From contig CAVRNQ010000005.1 in NCBI GenBank assembly GCA_963722555.1, forward strand, positions 310,001 to 374,000: a DNA stretch of 64,000 bases, read 5' to 3'. The stretch's first letter is position 1. Each line of letters begins with the position of its first letter. The notes below the pieces were generated by a model. It was not told where the DNA came from. It saw only the letters and a list, made by a program, of their open reading frames with translations, and did not search any database. This DNA is from Bog-366 sp963722555. Its GTDB lineage: Bacteria > Acidobacteriota > Terriglobia > UBA7540. The position numbers were made by a program, and so were the translations under genes. Below are positions 31,625 to 40,406 of the stretch, piece after piece.

Positions 31625-33634
31625 ATGGCCAAGAACAGCGAAAAGGAAATTGCCAGGCTGCGCGAGGAAATTCGCTACCACGAGCACCGCTACTATGTGC
31701 TCGACGATCCGGAGATCTCTGACTTCGAGTTCGACGCGCTGATGCGCCGGCTGCAGGAACTCGAGCAGAAGCATCCCGAGCTGGTCACGCCCGACTCACC
31801 CACGCAGCGCGTGGGCGGCCAGCCAGCCGACGAATTCCCCAAGGTGCGTCACCCAGCGCCCATGCTGAGCCTCGCCAACACCTATTCGGTGGGCGACCTC
31901 GAAGACTTCGACCGGCGCGTGCGCGAGCTGGCGGGCCGCGCTACGGTGGAATACGTGGCGGAACTCAAGCTGGATGGGCTCTCCATGGCGCTGACTTACC
32001 AGGACGGCAGGCTCGTGCACGGCGTCACCCGCGGGGATGGCGAAACGGGAGAAGACGTCACCACGAACGTAAAGACTATCCGCTCCGTGCCGCTGCGGCT
32101 CGAGCCGAAGAAACTGGAAATCATCGGCAACCCGGCGCGCTTCGAAGTGCGCGGGGAAGTGATCATGACCCACCCGGCCTTTGAGCAGATGAACGCGCAG
32201 CGCGAGGCCGCGGGCGAGCCCAAGTTCGCGAACCCGCGCAACGCGGCCGCGGGCACCATGCACCAGCTCGATCCGCGCGTCGTGGCGGAGCGCAAGCTTG
32301 ATATGTTCGTCTACTATCTGCAGGTGAAAGGCACGGAGCCGCTCGCCGAGCACGCACAGGCGCTCCGAACGCTCGTGGAGCTGGGGTTCAAAGTAAATCC
32401 GAATTGGAAACTCTGCCGGACGTTCGCCGATCTGCTGGCTTACATCGAGCAGTGGGAAACCCAACGCGAAGGGCTGGATTACGAGATCGACGGGATTGTT
32501 ATCAAAGTCAATAACACGCGATTGTGGCAGGAGCTGGGGACTACGGCCAAGTCGCCGCGCTGGGCCGTGGCCTATAAGTATCCGGCGCGGCAGGCGACGA
32601 CGCGCGTCAACGACATCCGCGCGCAGGTGGGCCGCACCGGCACGCTCACGCCCGTGGCGGACCTCGAACCCGTGGATGTGGGCGGCGTCACGGTAAGCCA
32701 CGCCACGCTCCACAACCTGGATGAGATCGCGCGCCTGGGAGTGAAGATCGGAGACACGGTGCTGATCCAGCGCGCCGGCGAAGTGATCCCGCAGGTCGTG
32801 AAGGTGGTGAAGGCCGCGCCGGACGGGCGCGAGTTCGTGATGCCCCAAAAGTGCCCGGTCTGCGGCGGCGAGGTGCATCGAGCCGAGGGCGAGGTGGCTT
32901 TTCGCTGTGTCAACACCGCCTGCCCTGCCAAGCTCAAGGAATCGCTGCTCTACTTTGCGGGGCGGCGCGCCATGAATATCGACGGGCTGGGCGAGGCGCT
33001 GGTGGACCAGCTCGTGGATAAAGGCTTGGTCCGCGACGTGGCCGACCTCTACGGCCTGTCGCATCCGCAGCTCGCCGACCTCGATCGTATGGGAGACAAG
33101 TCCGCACAAAACCTGATGAATGAAATCGAAAACAGCAAGCAGGCGGAACTTGCGCGCGTGATCTTTGCACTGGGCATCCGCTTTGTGGGCGAACGCACGG
33201 GGCAGTTGCTGGCCGATCACTTCGGCTCGCTCGACAAACTTGCCAAGGCGAGCGAGGAGGAGTTGCTCGAAGCTGAAGAGGTGGGGCCGCGCGTGGCGGA
33301 AGCCATCCAGGAGTTCTTCCATGAAAAACGCAACCGCGCGGTGATTGAGAAACTCCGCCAAGCTGGCTTGCAGTTCGAGCAGAAGCAAGCGCGCCAGGCG
33401 GAAGGGAAGCTCGCCGGCAGGCAATTCGTACTGACCGGCACGCTGCCGAACTATTCACGCGACCAGGCGAAACAGATGATCGAGGAAGCGGGCGGCCGCG
33501 TGACCGGGTCCGTGAGCAAGAAGACCGACTACGTGGTGGTGGGCGCGGACGCCGGATCGAAACTCGAAAAGGCGCGGGCGCTGGGCGTGAAGACGGTTGA
33601 GGAGGCGGAGCTTCTAAGATTATTGGGCCGGTGA
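31625..33634 (+). CDS. ligA: NAD-dependent DNA ligase
   Basis: This 669-residue LigA has all its domains in order: the Ia domain (YHEHRYYVLDDPEISDFEFD) and the adenylation domain with the catalytic lysine Lys115 in ELKLDGLS. The OB fold follows, then the four-cysteine zinc finger (CPVCGGEVHRAEGEVAFRC, NTACPAK), helix-hairpin-helix repeats and a C-terminal BRCT domain (GRQFVLTGTLPNYSRDQAKQ). The start ATG has GAGGAAT upstream. It seals nicks in replication and repair. A TATAAT-like -10 lies near 31572. Confidence 0.95.
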   Translation: MAKNSEKEIARLREEIRYHEHRYYVLDDPEISDFEFDALMRRLQELEQKHPELVTPDSPTQRVGGQPADEFPKVRHPAPMLSLANTYSVGDLEDFDRRVRELAGRATVEYVAELKLDGLSMALTYQDGRLVHGVTRGDGETGEDVTTNVKTIRSVPLRLEPKKLEIIGNPARFEVRGEVIMTHPAFEQMNAQREAAGEPKFANPRNAAAGTMHQLDPRVVAERKLDMFVYYLQVKGTEPLAEHAQALRTLVELGFKVNPNWKLCRTFADLLAYIEQWETQREGLDYEIDGIVIKVNNTRLWQELGTTAKSPRWAVAYKYPARQATTRVNDIRAQVGRTGTLTPVADLEPVDVGGVTVSHATLHNLDEIARLGVKIGDTVLIQRAGEVIPQVVKVVKAAPDGREFVMPQKCPVCGGEVHRAEGEVAFRCVNTACPAKLKESLLYFAGRRAMNIDGLGEALVDQLVDKGLVRDVADLYGLSHPQLADLDRMGDKSAQNLMNEIENSKQAELARVIFALGIRFVGERTGQLLADHFGSLDKLAKASEEELLEAEEVGPRVAEAIQEFFHEKRNRAVIEKLRQAGLQFEQKQARQAEGKLAGRQFVLTGTLPNYSRDQAKQMIEEAGGRVTGSVSKKTDYVVVGADAGSKLEKARALGVKTVEEAELLRLLGR

Positions 33635-33819
33635 ATACGATTCGCTCCGTCTCGGTTCGAGAAGTTGGCGGGCTCGCGCAGAGCGCAGCTCTGCGACGGC
33701 AGCAGGTTTCCCGCTCCTACCCATGCCCGCATACTGGAGTGATCATGCCGCTCTACAGGCGCCATTTCAAACCCGGCCCGTTGCAGTTGAACATCATCAG
33801 CATGCTTGGTGCAGGAGCC

Positions 33820-33915
33820 TGCGTGCACGGCAACCCCCTCAAGCGTGGGCTGGTGAGCTCGCCCGATCCGTGGCCATGGTCGAGTTTCAGGGTCTACCAT
33901 CTCAATGATTCCTCC
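33820..33915 (+). pseudogene. C-terminal remnant of a REP-associated tyrosine transposase
   Basis: The translated segment HGNPLKRGLVSSPDPWPWSS followed by FRVYHL is the conserved C-terminus of Y1-type REP-associated transposases (COG1943). The catalytic HUH and tyrosine parts are absent. It is cut on its right by the 78-bp repeat that also truncates the next fragment. Confidence 0.7.
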
Positions 33916-33991
33916 GTCTTGAGCACGGACAGGCTCGTTTGATTTTAGTGTCGTCCTCAGATCGCGGAGCTTAGCTCTGCGCCAGCCCGCG
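33914..33991. repeat. 78-bp direct repeat, left copy
   Basis: CCGTCTTGAGCACGGACAGG, then CTCGTTTGATTTTAGTGTCG and TCCTCAGATCG...GCCAGCCCGCG. It recurs at 34363-34440 and joins unrelated gene fragments at both places. A degenerate right end of the TCTCACCA repeat (GGTGAGAAATTCGGTCTA, ending 34056) follows. Confidence 0.85.
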
Positions 33992-34288
33992 GGGCTGAAG
34001 CCCCGTCCTTCCGGAAGCCCCCCAAGACGTCCCAGCGTGGTGAGAAATTCGGTCTATGACCGGCGGCTTCGAAGTCTTGGGAACTTCGCCGCTCATCGAG
34101 CGGCGCCACAGCGGGCGATGCCGCGTCTTCAGCCAGCCTCGGTGGGGAATGGGCAAAAAAAGCTCAAGATTGCTCCGGGGATGCCGATTCTGCATTAAGA
34201 GACTTACTGCCGGGCCCGCATCGTGGAACCGCTGGCGGTACGGCAACCCCGGCGCGAGGGGTTCACCCGGGCAAGCGAGGCAACGTCC

Positions 34289-34366
34289 ATGCAGAAGTTC
34301 ATTGCGCGGCAGCCCATCCTCGACCGGAGCGAGAGGGTTTACGGTTACGAACTCCTCTTCCGCCGT
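34289..34366 (+). pseudogene. 5' fragment of an EAL-HDOD (YuxH-like) signalling protein
   Basis: The frame starts MQKFIARQPILDRSERVYGY and continues ELLFR, the conserved N-terminus of proteins with an EAL and an HDOD domain. After about 25 codons the 78-bp repeat begins and family similarity ends. The upstream ~200 bases probably represent its old promoter region. No remainder of the gene is seen nearby. Confidence 0.75.
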
Positions 34367-34440
34367 CTTGAGCATGGACAGGCCCGTTTGATTTTAGTGT
34401 CGTCCTCAGATCGCAGAGCTACGCTCTGCGCCAGCCCGCG
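34363..34440. repeat. 78-bp direct repeat, right copy
   Basis: This is nearly identical to 33914-33991 (same order of words from CCGTCTTGAGCA to GCCAGCCCGCG). It begins exactly where similarity of the EAL-HDOD fragment stops. Confidence 0.85.
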
Positions 34441-34766
34441 TCCGGCTCAGTATATCGTGGAGGCTCTTCACCACCTGGGGCCGCCCAAAACGCGCGTCAC
34501 GCAAGTTGCTGAGAGAAGCAGGCTGCATATCTCGTTAAATGAAAAGTATTGGGGTTGGTACCAAAGTATCGGTCCGGCGGTGACCTTAGTAACGGTCCGG
34601 CGGTGATCTTGGTTGGGGGCGGCCCTTTGGGTGAACATGTGGCATGGACCCGGAATGCTTTGCTTGCCGACGCGCGGTTGGGCTTCCAGAACCAGCAGGC
34701 CGGCTTGATGTCTGCAGGTGGATCTCTACTTGGGGGCAATTAGCTCAGATGGGAAAGGAGAAGACG
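34441..34766. other. Unassigned fragment DNA upstream of the beta-helix gene
   Basis: There is no gene I can support here. GGGGGCAATTAGCTCAGATG (34733-34752) resembles the 5' part of a tRNA, but no anticodon or T arm follows. Otherwise nothing was recognised. Confidence 0.4.
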
Positions 34767-36437
34767 ATGAAAACAGCAGGTTTGTTCATTAGCATGGCGA
34801 TATGCGCCCAGATGTTTGCGGCGACTTACTACGTTGACTTTGTGGACGGCTCGGACGCGTACGCAGGAACGTCCAAAGCAGCGCCCTGGAAACTCGCGCC
34901 GGGGATGAAGGGCTTTGCGGGAAGGTACACGCACAAGGCGGGCAACCAGTTCATTTTCAAGGGTGGTGTGACGTGGCCCAAATCGGTGCTGCCCCTGAAA
35001 ATCCTGTACAGCGGTGCACCGGGCGCAGTTGACGTCTATGGCGGCGAGGACCTGACCTGGTACGCCGGGGAATTCTGGAGCCAGCCCGTGTTCGACGGCC
35101 AGCAGTTGTTTGGTACCAACCACTGCCTAATCACGGACAGCGGCAAGCTCCGGTCGTTTGTCAAAATCGACAATCTATTTGTGAAGAACTCTGGCAGCGC
35201 GGAAACGGGCGAGCATGACGGGGCGAACGGAGCGGCCACGCTTACTGACGCAACCAAGAACTGGACCTCCAATCGCTGGGTCAATTACTATCTTTATAAT
35301 ACGACTGATGGGTCGCATTGCAAGGTGACAGCGAGTACGACCATGACAGCGACCTGCACCCTGGCCGGAGGGACGAAGAACGCTTGGAGCATGGGCGATG
35401 CCTATGTCATCACAGACGGTTCGGGGACCGCCATCGCTTTCGGTGGTGGAGGCAGCAACATTGAGGTGAGCCGCTGTACGCTCCAGCCTCTGTCCATCCA
35501 GAGTTTTGCTTACTCGAACTCTTATACACCGGCAGGAACTGTCTCGTCTCATATTCTCTTTCACGACAATGACATTTCCTCTGAGGGCCGCTTCGTCATC
35601 TATGGCTACGCGGGCAGGGTCTTGGATGACGTCGAGGTGTACCACAACCGGGTTCAGGGGAAAGGCGCATATAACCCTGGTGGGTACCACCTGGACGGCC
35701 TGATGATCGGCCAGCCGATAGGAACTTGCACGACGGCCACGGTGACGCACATCGCGTTCCACGATAACTACTTCTTCGGAGGTTGGCCGGGAGGCGGCAC
35801 GGCGCTCTACTTCTCCTGCTCCTGCACGAACTACACCGAGATCTACAACAATGTGTTTGCCCTGGAAACGGTAGAGGCCACACCGCTTGGCTACATCATG
35901 CGCTGGCAGCATCACGACGGGAATATCTCAATTTATAACAACACGTTCTCGTCTGACGCCCATCCGGGAGCGCACGCCGGGGCCACGGGGGTGATGATCA
36001 TTGCAGACACCTACCAGCCCCATCATTATGGAACTCTGTCCATAAAGAACAATATCTTGTCGGGCTTTGGCATCGACATTTCGGGCATAACTATCTCTGA
36101 CTGGGACTCCATCGACATCGACTACAACCTGCACCATATCTCGACCGCGCATGGCTACGGATACCCGGTGTGGGCTGGCAGCAAGGCGTGCAAGACGCTC
36201 GCCTGCGCCCAATCGACCTGGGGTTATGAAATGCACTCCCCAGCTATGGGCGCACCGAAGTTCGTGGCCGTGCCGAACGGGACGGCAGGAAGCGGAGACT
36301 TCCATCTGCTGCCTAGCTCGCCCGCGATCGGGACTGGAATCAACCTGTCTTCGGTCTTTACCACGGATGCCGCAGGGAACCCGCGCTCCAGTGCGGGCCA
36401 GTGGGACCTGGGCGCATTTGTGGGGCCGACGCCTTGA
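34767..36437 (+). CDS. Secreted right-handed beta-helix protein
   Basis: This 556-residue protein has a signal peptide (KTAGLFISMAICAQMFA) and starts mature YYVDFVDGSDAYAGTS, typical of extracellular parallel beta-helix (pectate-lyase-like) proteins. Rungs such as ILFHDNDISSEGRFVIYGYA, HIAFHDNYFFGG, YTEIYNNVFALE and ISIYNNTFSSDAH recur every ~25-40 residues. The C-terminal motif SSPAIGTG...WDLGAFVG is also common in this group. It may bind or cleave polysaccharide. GGAAAGGAG precedes the ATG. Confidence 0.8.
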   Translation: MKTAGLFISMAICAQMFAATYYVDFVDGSDAYAGTSKAAPWKLAPGMKGFAGRYTHKAGNQFIFKGGVTWPKSVLPLKILYSGAPGAVDVYGGEDLTWYAGEFWSQPVFDGQQLFGTNHCLITDSGKLRSFVKIDNLFVKNSGSAETGEHDGANGAATLTDATKNWTSNRWVNYYLYNTTDGSHCKVTASTTMTATCTLAGGTKNAWSMGDAYVITDGSGTAIAFGGGGSNIEVSRCTLQPLSIQSFAYSNSYTPAGTVSSHILFHDNDISSEGRFVIYGYAGRVLDDVEVYHNRVQGKGAYNPGGYHLDGLMIGQPIGTCTTATVTHIAFHDNYFFGGWPGGGTALYFSCSCTNYTEIYNNVFALETVEATPLGYIMRWQHHDGNISIYNNTFSSDAHPGAHAGATGVMIIADTYQPHHYGTLSIKNNILSGFGIDISGITISDWDSIDIDYNLHHISTAHGYGYPVWAGSKACKTLACAQSTWGYEMHSPAMGAPKFVAVPNGTAGSGDFHLLPSSPAIGTGINLSSVFTTDAAGNPRSSAGQWDLGAFVGPTP

Positions 36438-37013
36438 GCGCTGGGGTCGCCAATACGTAGCAGGAGGTGAGCAATCCCGACCTTGACGCGTCGGGAATCA
36501 TTCGGAGTCTAAGCCCCCAAAAAGGGCCGCCCAGAACGTGGCCAAAACTGCTGGGCGACGCATTCGATCCCGAGGCCTTCACAGTCGATGACCTCAACCA
36601 GCGGCTTGCGGCCTCCCCGCGGTGCCCGCCCTATACCAAAGGGTGCAGGGTCTGCGCCGCCTGCCCTGGCACGGAACGCCGCTCTGGTTCGTAGTTCACT
36701 ACTCACCATTTCGCCCCGAGGCTCTGCCTCGCTGATGAAGTGGTGCGACGCCCCGGCGTCCGGGACCATGTCCTGAATTCACGCCCCATTTTGCCCCGCG
36801 ACGCCGCGGTTGGGGTGTGCGACAAATTTGTGAGAATCAAGCAGCGCGGGCATGGCGACTCTCCCAGTAATCTTCGAATTTGCCGCTCAGGCGAGTGCAG
36901 CGAAGAGCGATGATGGCGTTGGCCCCGCGCACCGTCCAAAACATTCCCGAGCGCTTCAGGCGGTTGCCGATAAGGGTTTTGCAGCCGGCTTCGCCCCGAA
37001 TTACCGCTCAATT
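36438..37013. other. Gene-free stretch before the AT-rich island
   Basis: There are about 575 bases without a convincing gene. An open frame runs through 36852-37133 into the membrane-protein gene, but it lacks codon bias or similarity. GC content begins to drop near 37000. Confidence 0.5.
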
Positions 37014-37090
37014 TGTGCATTTTCGGCCAAAGAGCCCGATCGATTGTCGTCCATAATCGCGAAATCTGTGTATTTTAGGCCAAAAAGGGC
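37014..37090. repeat. Direct repeat pair upstream of the membrane-protein gene
   Basis: TGTGCATTTTCGGCCAAAGA (37014) and TGTGTATTTTAGGCCAAAAA (37067) are imperfect direct repeats 53 bases apart, within 130 bases of the next start codon. They may be regulator sites or end sequences of the island. Confidence 0.55.
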
Positions 37091-37133
37091 ATCAATATAC
37101 TTCACTAACCAGATGTGGTATCATACCCGCGTC

Positions 37134-38204
37134 ATGGGGAAGGGACATAGAAAGGGATGGAAAAAGGCAGAACTTAAAAAGGGTTTTCATAGTACCTCGA
37201 TGCCAGAAGATCACCTCACGACAAAGGGAAATGAACTGGTGCCTTCTCCACCGGAGCCGACTCCCAAGCGCGGGAGTGATTCAGAAAGGCGAGGCCGTTT
37301 TCTCTTTGTCACCCTTCTTAGTAGCAATTTGTTCGCCCTTTTCGTGGGTGGACTTTACGAATATCTCGCTTTGCGTGGGGTGGTAAATATGGCAGCCTCA
37401 CGCGTGGTTTTGATTGGAGTTTGGCTGATAGGAATTCTGATCGCCAGCATAATCATCTGGGCCAGCAGTGCTTATCGAAAACGTCTCACTTTTGCAGTAA
37501 GTGCCATCTTTCTAGGATTAGCGTTATGGAGTCTTGATGCATACGTTTCAAGGTTGATTGCGAGAAAACCTCAGCCGGTATCGGCTACGCCAGCGCCAGT
37601 CTCAATCTATCTGGGTTGCAGCATGGACCACCTTCCTATTCTCATTCCCGCCGCTTCAACTATCCACATTATAAGCCTCAATCCTGCGACGTTGAAGACA
37701 GCCAACATATTCGCGAGTACAGGAGCCATTCAGGATGTAACTGCCGGAAGTGACAAGCCAAGAGTTTGGCCGTCAAAGAGTGAGGGCCGATGGATGACGG
37801 ACGCAGAGATTAAGTCTAAACTTCAACACGGAAGTATGCCAACGCCCTTTGATTTCAAGTGTACAATCAGTGGCTATACCACCTCTGCAATAGAAGATTT
37901 GACAGCCACTTTGATTGTTCTCACCCCAGACAACAGAACTCATCCTTACTCTGTTCATTTCGACCCGCTAACTATGGGAAACTCATTCACATTTTACGTT
38001 GTAAATGTATGCTCGTCTGGCGTCGCGCCTCTAGCTGTAACGTGGGACAGCTCGGCAACACTCCTAGTGTTCGGGGAGGGAGTGACACGTCAGGTGCCAT
38101 TGAAGTACGAAAGGCGAGGTTTTCCAGCGGACCTAATGCCGACGATGGGGCCATCGGCTTTTTTATGGAGTGGCATCCATGACTGCGACTGGGACTCTAA
38201 ATGA
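37134..38204 (+). CDS. Hypothetical three-helix membrane protein in an AT-rich island
   Basis: This protein of 356 residues starts at the ATG at 37134 (MGKGHRKGWKKAELKKGFHS). The frame is open upstream to 36852, so the start is uncertain. A basic N-terminus is followed by three hydrophobic helices (FVTLLSSNLFALFVGGLYEY, VVLIGVWLIGILIASIIIWA, LTFAVSAIFLGLALWSLDAY) and a soluble beta-rich domain of ~190 residues. I recognise no family. GC is clearly below that of the chromosome, and the gene sits next to an IS1595 transposase, so it is probably foreign cargo. Confidence 0.6.
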   Translation: MGKGHRKGWKKAELKKGFHSTSMPEDHLTTKGNELVPSPPEPTPKRGSDSERRGRFLFVTLLSSNLFALFVGGLYEYLALRGVVNMAASRVVLIGVWLIGILIASIIIWASSAYRKRLTFAVSAIFLGLALWSLDAYVSRLIARKPQPVSATPAPVSIYLGCSMDHLPILIPAASTIHIISLNPATLKTANIFASTGAIQDVTAGSDKPRVWPSKSEGRWMTDAEIKSKLQHGSMPTPFDFKCTISGYTTSAIEDLTATLIVLTPDNRTHPYSVHFDPLTMGNSFTFYVVNVCSSGVAPLAVTWDSSATLLVFGEGVTRQVPLKYERRGFPADLMPTMGPSAFLWSGIHDCDWDSK

Positions 38205-38228
38205 CTGATAGGATTGCAAATAAAGTAC

Positions 38229-38257
38229 TTGACAAACCGCGATATTTAAGGTACTAT
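38229..38257 (+). promoter_or_regulatory. Promoter of the IS1595 transposase, leaderless geometry
   Basis: TTGACA (38229-38234), a 17-base spacer and TACTAT (38252-38257). Transcription would start near 38264, directly at the ATG at 38265, so the mRNA would have no leader. No ribosome site is visible. Confidence 0.7.
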
Positions 38258-38264
38258 GCTAACC

Positions 38265-39206
38265 ATGATGAACACCAATAACAACCCGAAAACGTTGCTG
38301 GAAGCGGTTAAATTCTTTGCTGATTACGAGAATTGCCGCAAGTTCATGATGGACGCCCGGTGGTCCGATGGTGTGGTGAAATGCCCTATCTGCAGCTCCG
38401 ACCACGTTACCTACTTGGCGAACACTCGGCGATGGAAGTGCTATAGCAAGCATCCGCGCCCGCAGTTCACCCTGAAGGTTGGAACGGTTTTCGAGGATTC
38501 GCCAATCCCTCTTGAGAAATGGCTTCCGACCCTCTGGCTGATCGTGAACTGCAAGAACGGAATCAGTTCCTACGAAGTAGGCCGCGCTCTTGGTATCACC
38601 CAAAAGTCAGCATGGTTCATGCTGCACCGACTTCGGCTTGCTATGCAAACGGGTTCACTCATGAAGTTCAAGGGTGAAGTTGAAGTTGACGAGACGTTCA
38701 TCGGCGGCAAAGCGCGGAACATGCACAAGGACAAGCGCGAGGCTGCGATCACCGGAACAGGTGGTAAAGACAAAACAGCCGTCATGGGATTCTTGGAGCG
38801 CGGTGGCCCGGTCAAGGCAACGGTGATAGCCGACCGCAGGAAGAGAACGCTTCAGGGATTGGTGAAGAGTCAGGTTAAAGCGGGATCGGCTCTATATACC
38901 GATTCGCTGGCATCCTATGATGGGCTTGAAGGAGAATTCTTTCATCAAGTCGTTGACCATGCCGTTGAGTACGTGAACGGGAAGGCACACACCAACGGGC
39001 TGGAAAACTTTTGGAGCCTGTTAAAGCGCGGTCTTAAGGGAACGTACATCCGCGTTGCTCCCTTCCACCTGTTCCGGTATCTTGACGAGCAAACCTTCCG
39101 GTACAATGAACGCAAGACCGATGACTTCAGCCGGTTCCGTGCCGTCCTGTCCCAAATCGTGAATCGTCGCCTTACCTACAACCAATTGATCGGAGCGACC
39201 GTGTGA
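38265..39206 (+). CDS. IS1595-family transposase
   Basis: This protein of 313 residues has an N-terminal zinc ribbon (CPICSSDHV...RWKCYSKHPRPQFTLKVGTV) and a helix-turn-helix (ISSYEVGRALGITQKSAWFM). The catalytic domain shows the DDE-type order of the family: VEVDETFIGGK, ALYTDSLASYD and HTNGLENFWSLLKRG (D...D...N/E). The start is at ATG 38265 or 38268; an ATG inside the -10 element at 38256 cannot be used. It appears full length. Confidence 0.9.
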   Translation: MMNTNNNPKTLLEAVKFFADYENCRKFMMDARWSDGVVKCPICSSDHVTYLANTRRWKCYSKHPRPQFTLKVGTVFEDSPIPLEKWLPTLWLIVNCKNGISSYEVGRALGITQKSAWFMLHRLRLAMQTGSLMKFKGEVEVDETFIGGKARNMHKDKREAAITGTGGKDKTAVMGFLERGGPVKATVIADRRKRTLQGLVKSQVKAGSALYTDSLASYDGLEGEFFHQVVDHAVEYVNGKAHTNGLENFWSLLKRGLKGTYIRVAPFHLFRYLDEQTFRYNERKTDDFSRFRAVLSQIVNRRLTYNQLIGATV

Positions 39207-39361
39207 GAGTTGATCTCGATACGTTCGAAGTTGAAAATCCGAAAGAGGCAATGAGGAAGTTCAAGTCCGCATTGGCTCAGGTGGTGCAAGTTCCCAAAAG
39301 CGTGGTGGAACGTAAACGCAAACACGCCAAAGCCAAGTACAAGAGGAAGAGGAAATCATGA
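39203..39361 (+). CDS. Small basic protein downstream of the transposase
   Basis: This 52-residue protein starts with GTG that overlaps the transposase stop codon (GTGTGA arrangement). It begins MRVDLDTFEVENPKEAMRKF and ends with a lysine/arginine-rich tail (RKRKHAKAKYKRKRKS). Translation coupling to the transposase is likely. Small basic partners of this kind occur beside some IS1595 transposases; the function is unknown, perhaps DNA binding. Confidence 0.6.
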   Translation: MRVDLDTFEVENPKEAMRKFKSALAQVVQVPKSVVERKRKHAKAKYKRKRKS

Positions 39362-39422
39362 CGCCTCGCCGGTGCTGTAAGACTCAGAGTTTCTTCATTT
39401 TAGACTTGGTTACTCAAATATG

Positions 39423-39608
39423 TTAATGCCCCAAAAAGTCGTATTGATTCTCGGCCATTGTGTCACTCGCACCTTTGTTTTCATAGACATAGTCGGGTCG
39501 ATCTTCATTTTTAACATCTCTTTGGGTCAGCGCCCCGTTTCGGACCTTGAAAAGCACATTAGTGAGCCGCCACAATTGGCGCAGGCTGGAATCTTCCATC
39601 CTTTGCAT
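39423..39608 (-). CDS. Small conserved repeated ORF, copy 2
   Basis: This 61-residue frame, MQRMEDSSLRQLWRLTNVLF ... QRDVKNEDRPDYVYENKG, then diverges to a C-terminus DTMAENQYDFLGH. Copy 1 is at 21986-22186 on the plus strand. Nucleotide identity across the shared 135 bases is about 85% by eye. It lies just right of the IS1595 unit. It is either a small protein of unknown role or part of a mobile repeat. Confidence 0.4.
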   Translation of the reverse strand: MQRMEDSSLRQLWRLTNVLFKVRNGALTQRDVKNEDRPDYVYENKGASDTMAENQYDFLGH

Positions 39609-40071
39609 GAGCAGCGCGTTCAGGAGTCAGGAGTCAGGAGCCAGGAGTCGGCGTTCTGCCTACTGCCTTCTGCCCACTGTTCTACCCCGACCCGTTGCAT
39701 AGGTCCGCGGCCTATCGCCTCAGCCAGTGGGCGCTGGCCTAAGTGACTAGTGTACACGCGGTTATTACCGGTGTCAAGCATAAAGCGAGGGTACACACTC
39801 CACGGAGTAGCGCGGACCTGTTCTGAAGGTCCGCGGTTCGTCCTACAGGATACGAGTTAAGACAAGCCGTCATGACTTTTTCCTGGCAGCAGGAGGAAAT
39901 CTTTTTGGGGAGGGCGTCTAGTTGTCCGAAATACTCCCCTCCTGGCTCAGGAGGGGGCCGGGGGGTGGTCAAGTTGTCTGTGGTGTCGCTAGCAAACGTA
40001 GCCTGTGTTGCAGGTCCGCGGTTTTTCGCGCCAGCCCGCGAAGCGGGCGGAAGATCGTAGCCCACGGCGCA
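39609..40071. other. Gene-free repeat region
   Basis: There are no genes. CAGGAGTCAGGAGTCAGGAG-type short tandem repeats occur near 39620-39650. Several GGTCCGCGG-containing short repeats (39701, 39829, 40014) are present, all REP-like words in this window. Confidence 0.5.
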
Positions 40072-40223
40072 AGAAGCTGTGAAATAATCCCTGGACGAGC
40101 AAAAGCATTTCACGCAAAGGCGCAAAGTCGTAAAAGGCGCAAAGAAAACAAAGCCGTTGTTCTTCGCGAGCCTTTGCGCCTTGGCGTCTTTGCGTGAAAT
40201 TGTTTATTGTTCTCACAGCTTCT
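40072..40223. repeat. 152-bp palindromic element
   Basis: Outer arms AGAAGCTGTGA and TCACAGCTTCT enclose inner arms ATTTCACGCAAAGGCGCAAA and CTTTGCGCCTTGG...TTTGCGTGAAAT. It is a typical non-autonomous palindromic element. The remaining ~180 bases up to the next stop codon hold more GGTCCGCG words. Confidence 0.8.
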
Positions 40224-40406
40224 AACCCCATGGGCCACATTCTGCCGCCGCTACGCAGCTTGCATCCGCTCGCTCTTTTCCCCCATGGTGTGCTTTGGCC
40301 AGCCGATGAGAACGCGAGGATTTGAAACTGAAAGCCGCGGACCTGCAAATCAGGTCCGCGCTACGCTTGCTACCCGCTTTAAACCGTAACATATTAACCG
40401 CGCAGG

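Larger units (their letters stand above)
38221..39400 (+). mobile_element. IS1595-family insertion sequence (ends not defined)
   Basis: The transposase gene, its promoter and a small basic downstream gene make up a coherent IS1595-type unit. I could not identify convincing terminal inverted repeats or an 8-bp target duplication, so the limits are approximate. The element may extend left to include the AT-rich membrane-protein gene. Confidence 0.6.

Noticed and set aside
31796..33424. 542-codon minus-strand open frame inside ligA
   Set aside because: It lies fully opposite a complete NAD-dependent ligase with all motifs and shows no domain of its own.
34733..34770. tRNA-like start GGGGGCAATTAGCTCAGATG
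   Set aside because: It resembles the acceptor and D arm, but no anticodon stem, T arm or CCA-proximal pairing follows; at most a relic.
36852..37133. N-terminal extension of the AT-rich membrane protein
   Set aside because: The 94 extra codons have a different composition and span the direct repeats. A start at 37134 or later is more likely.
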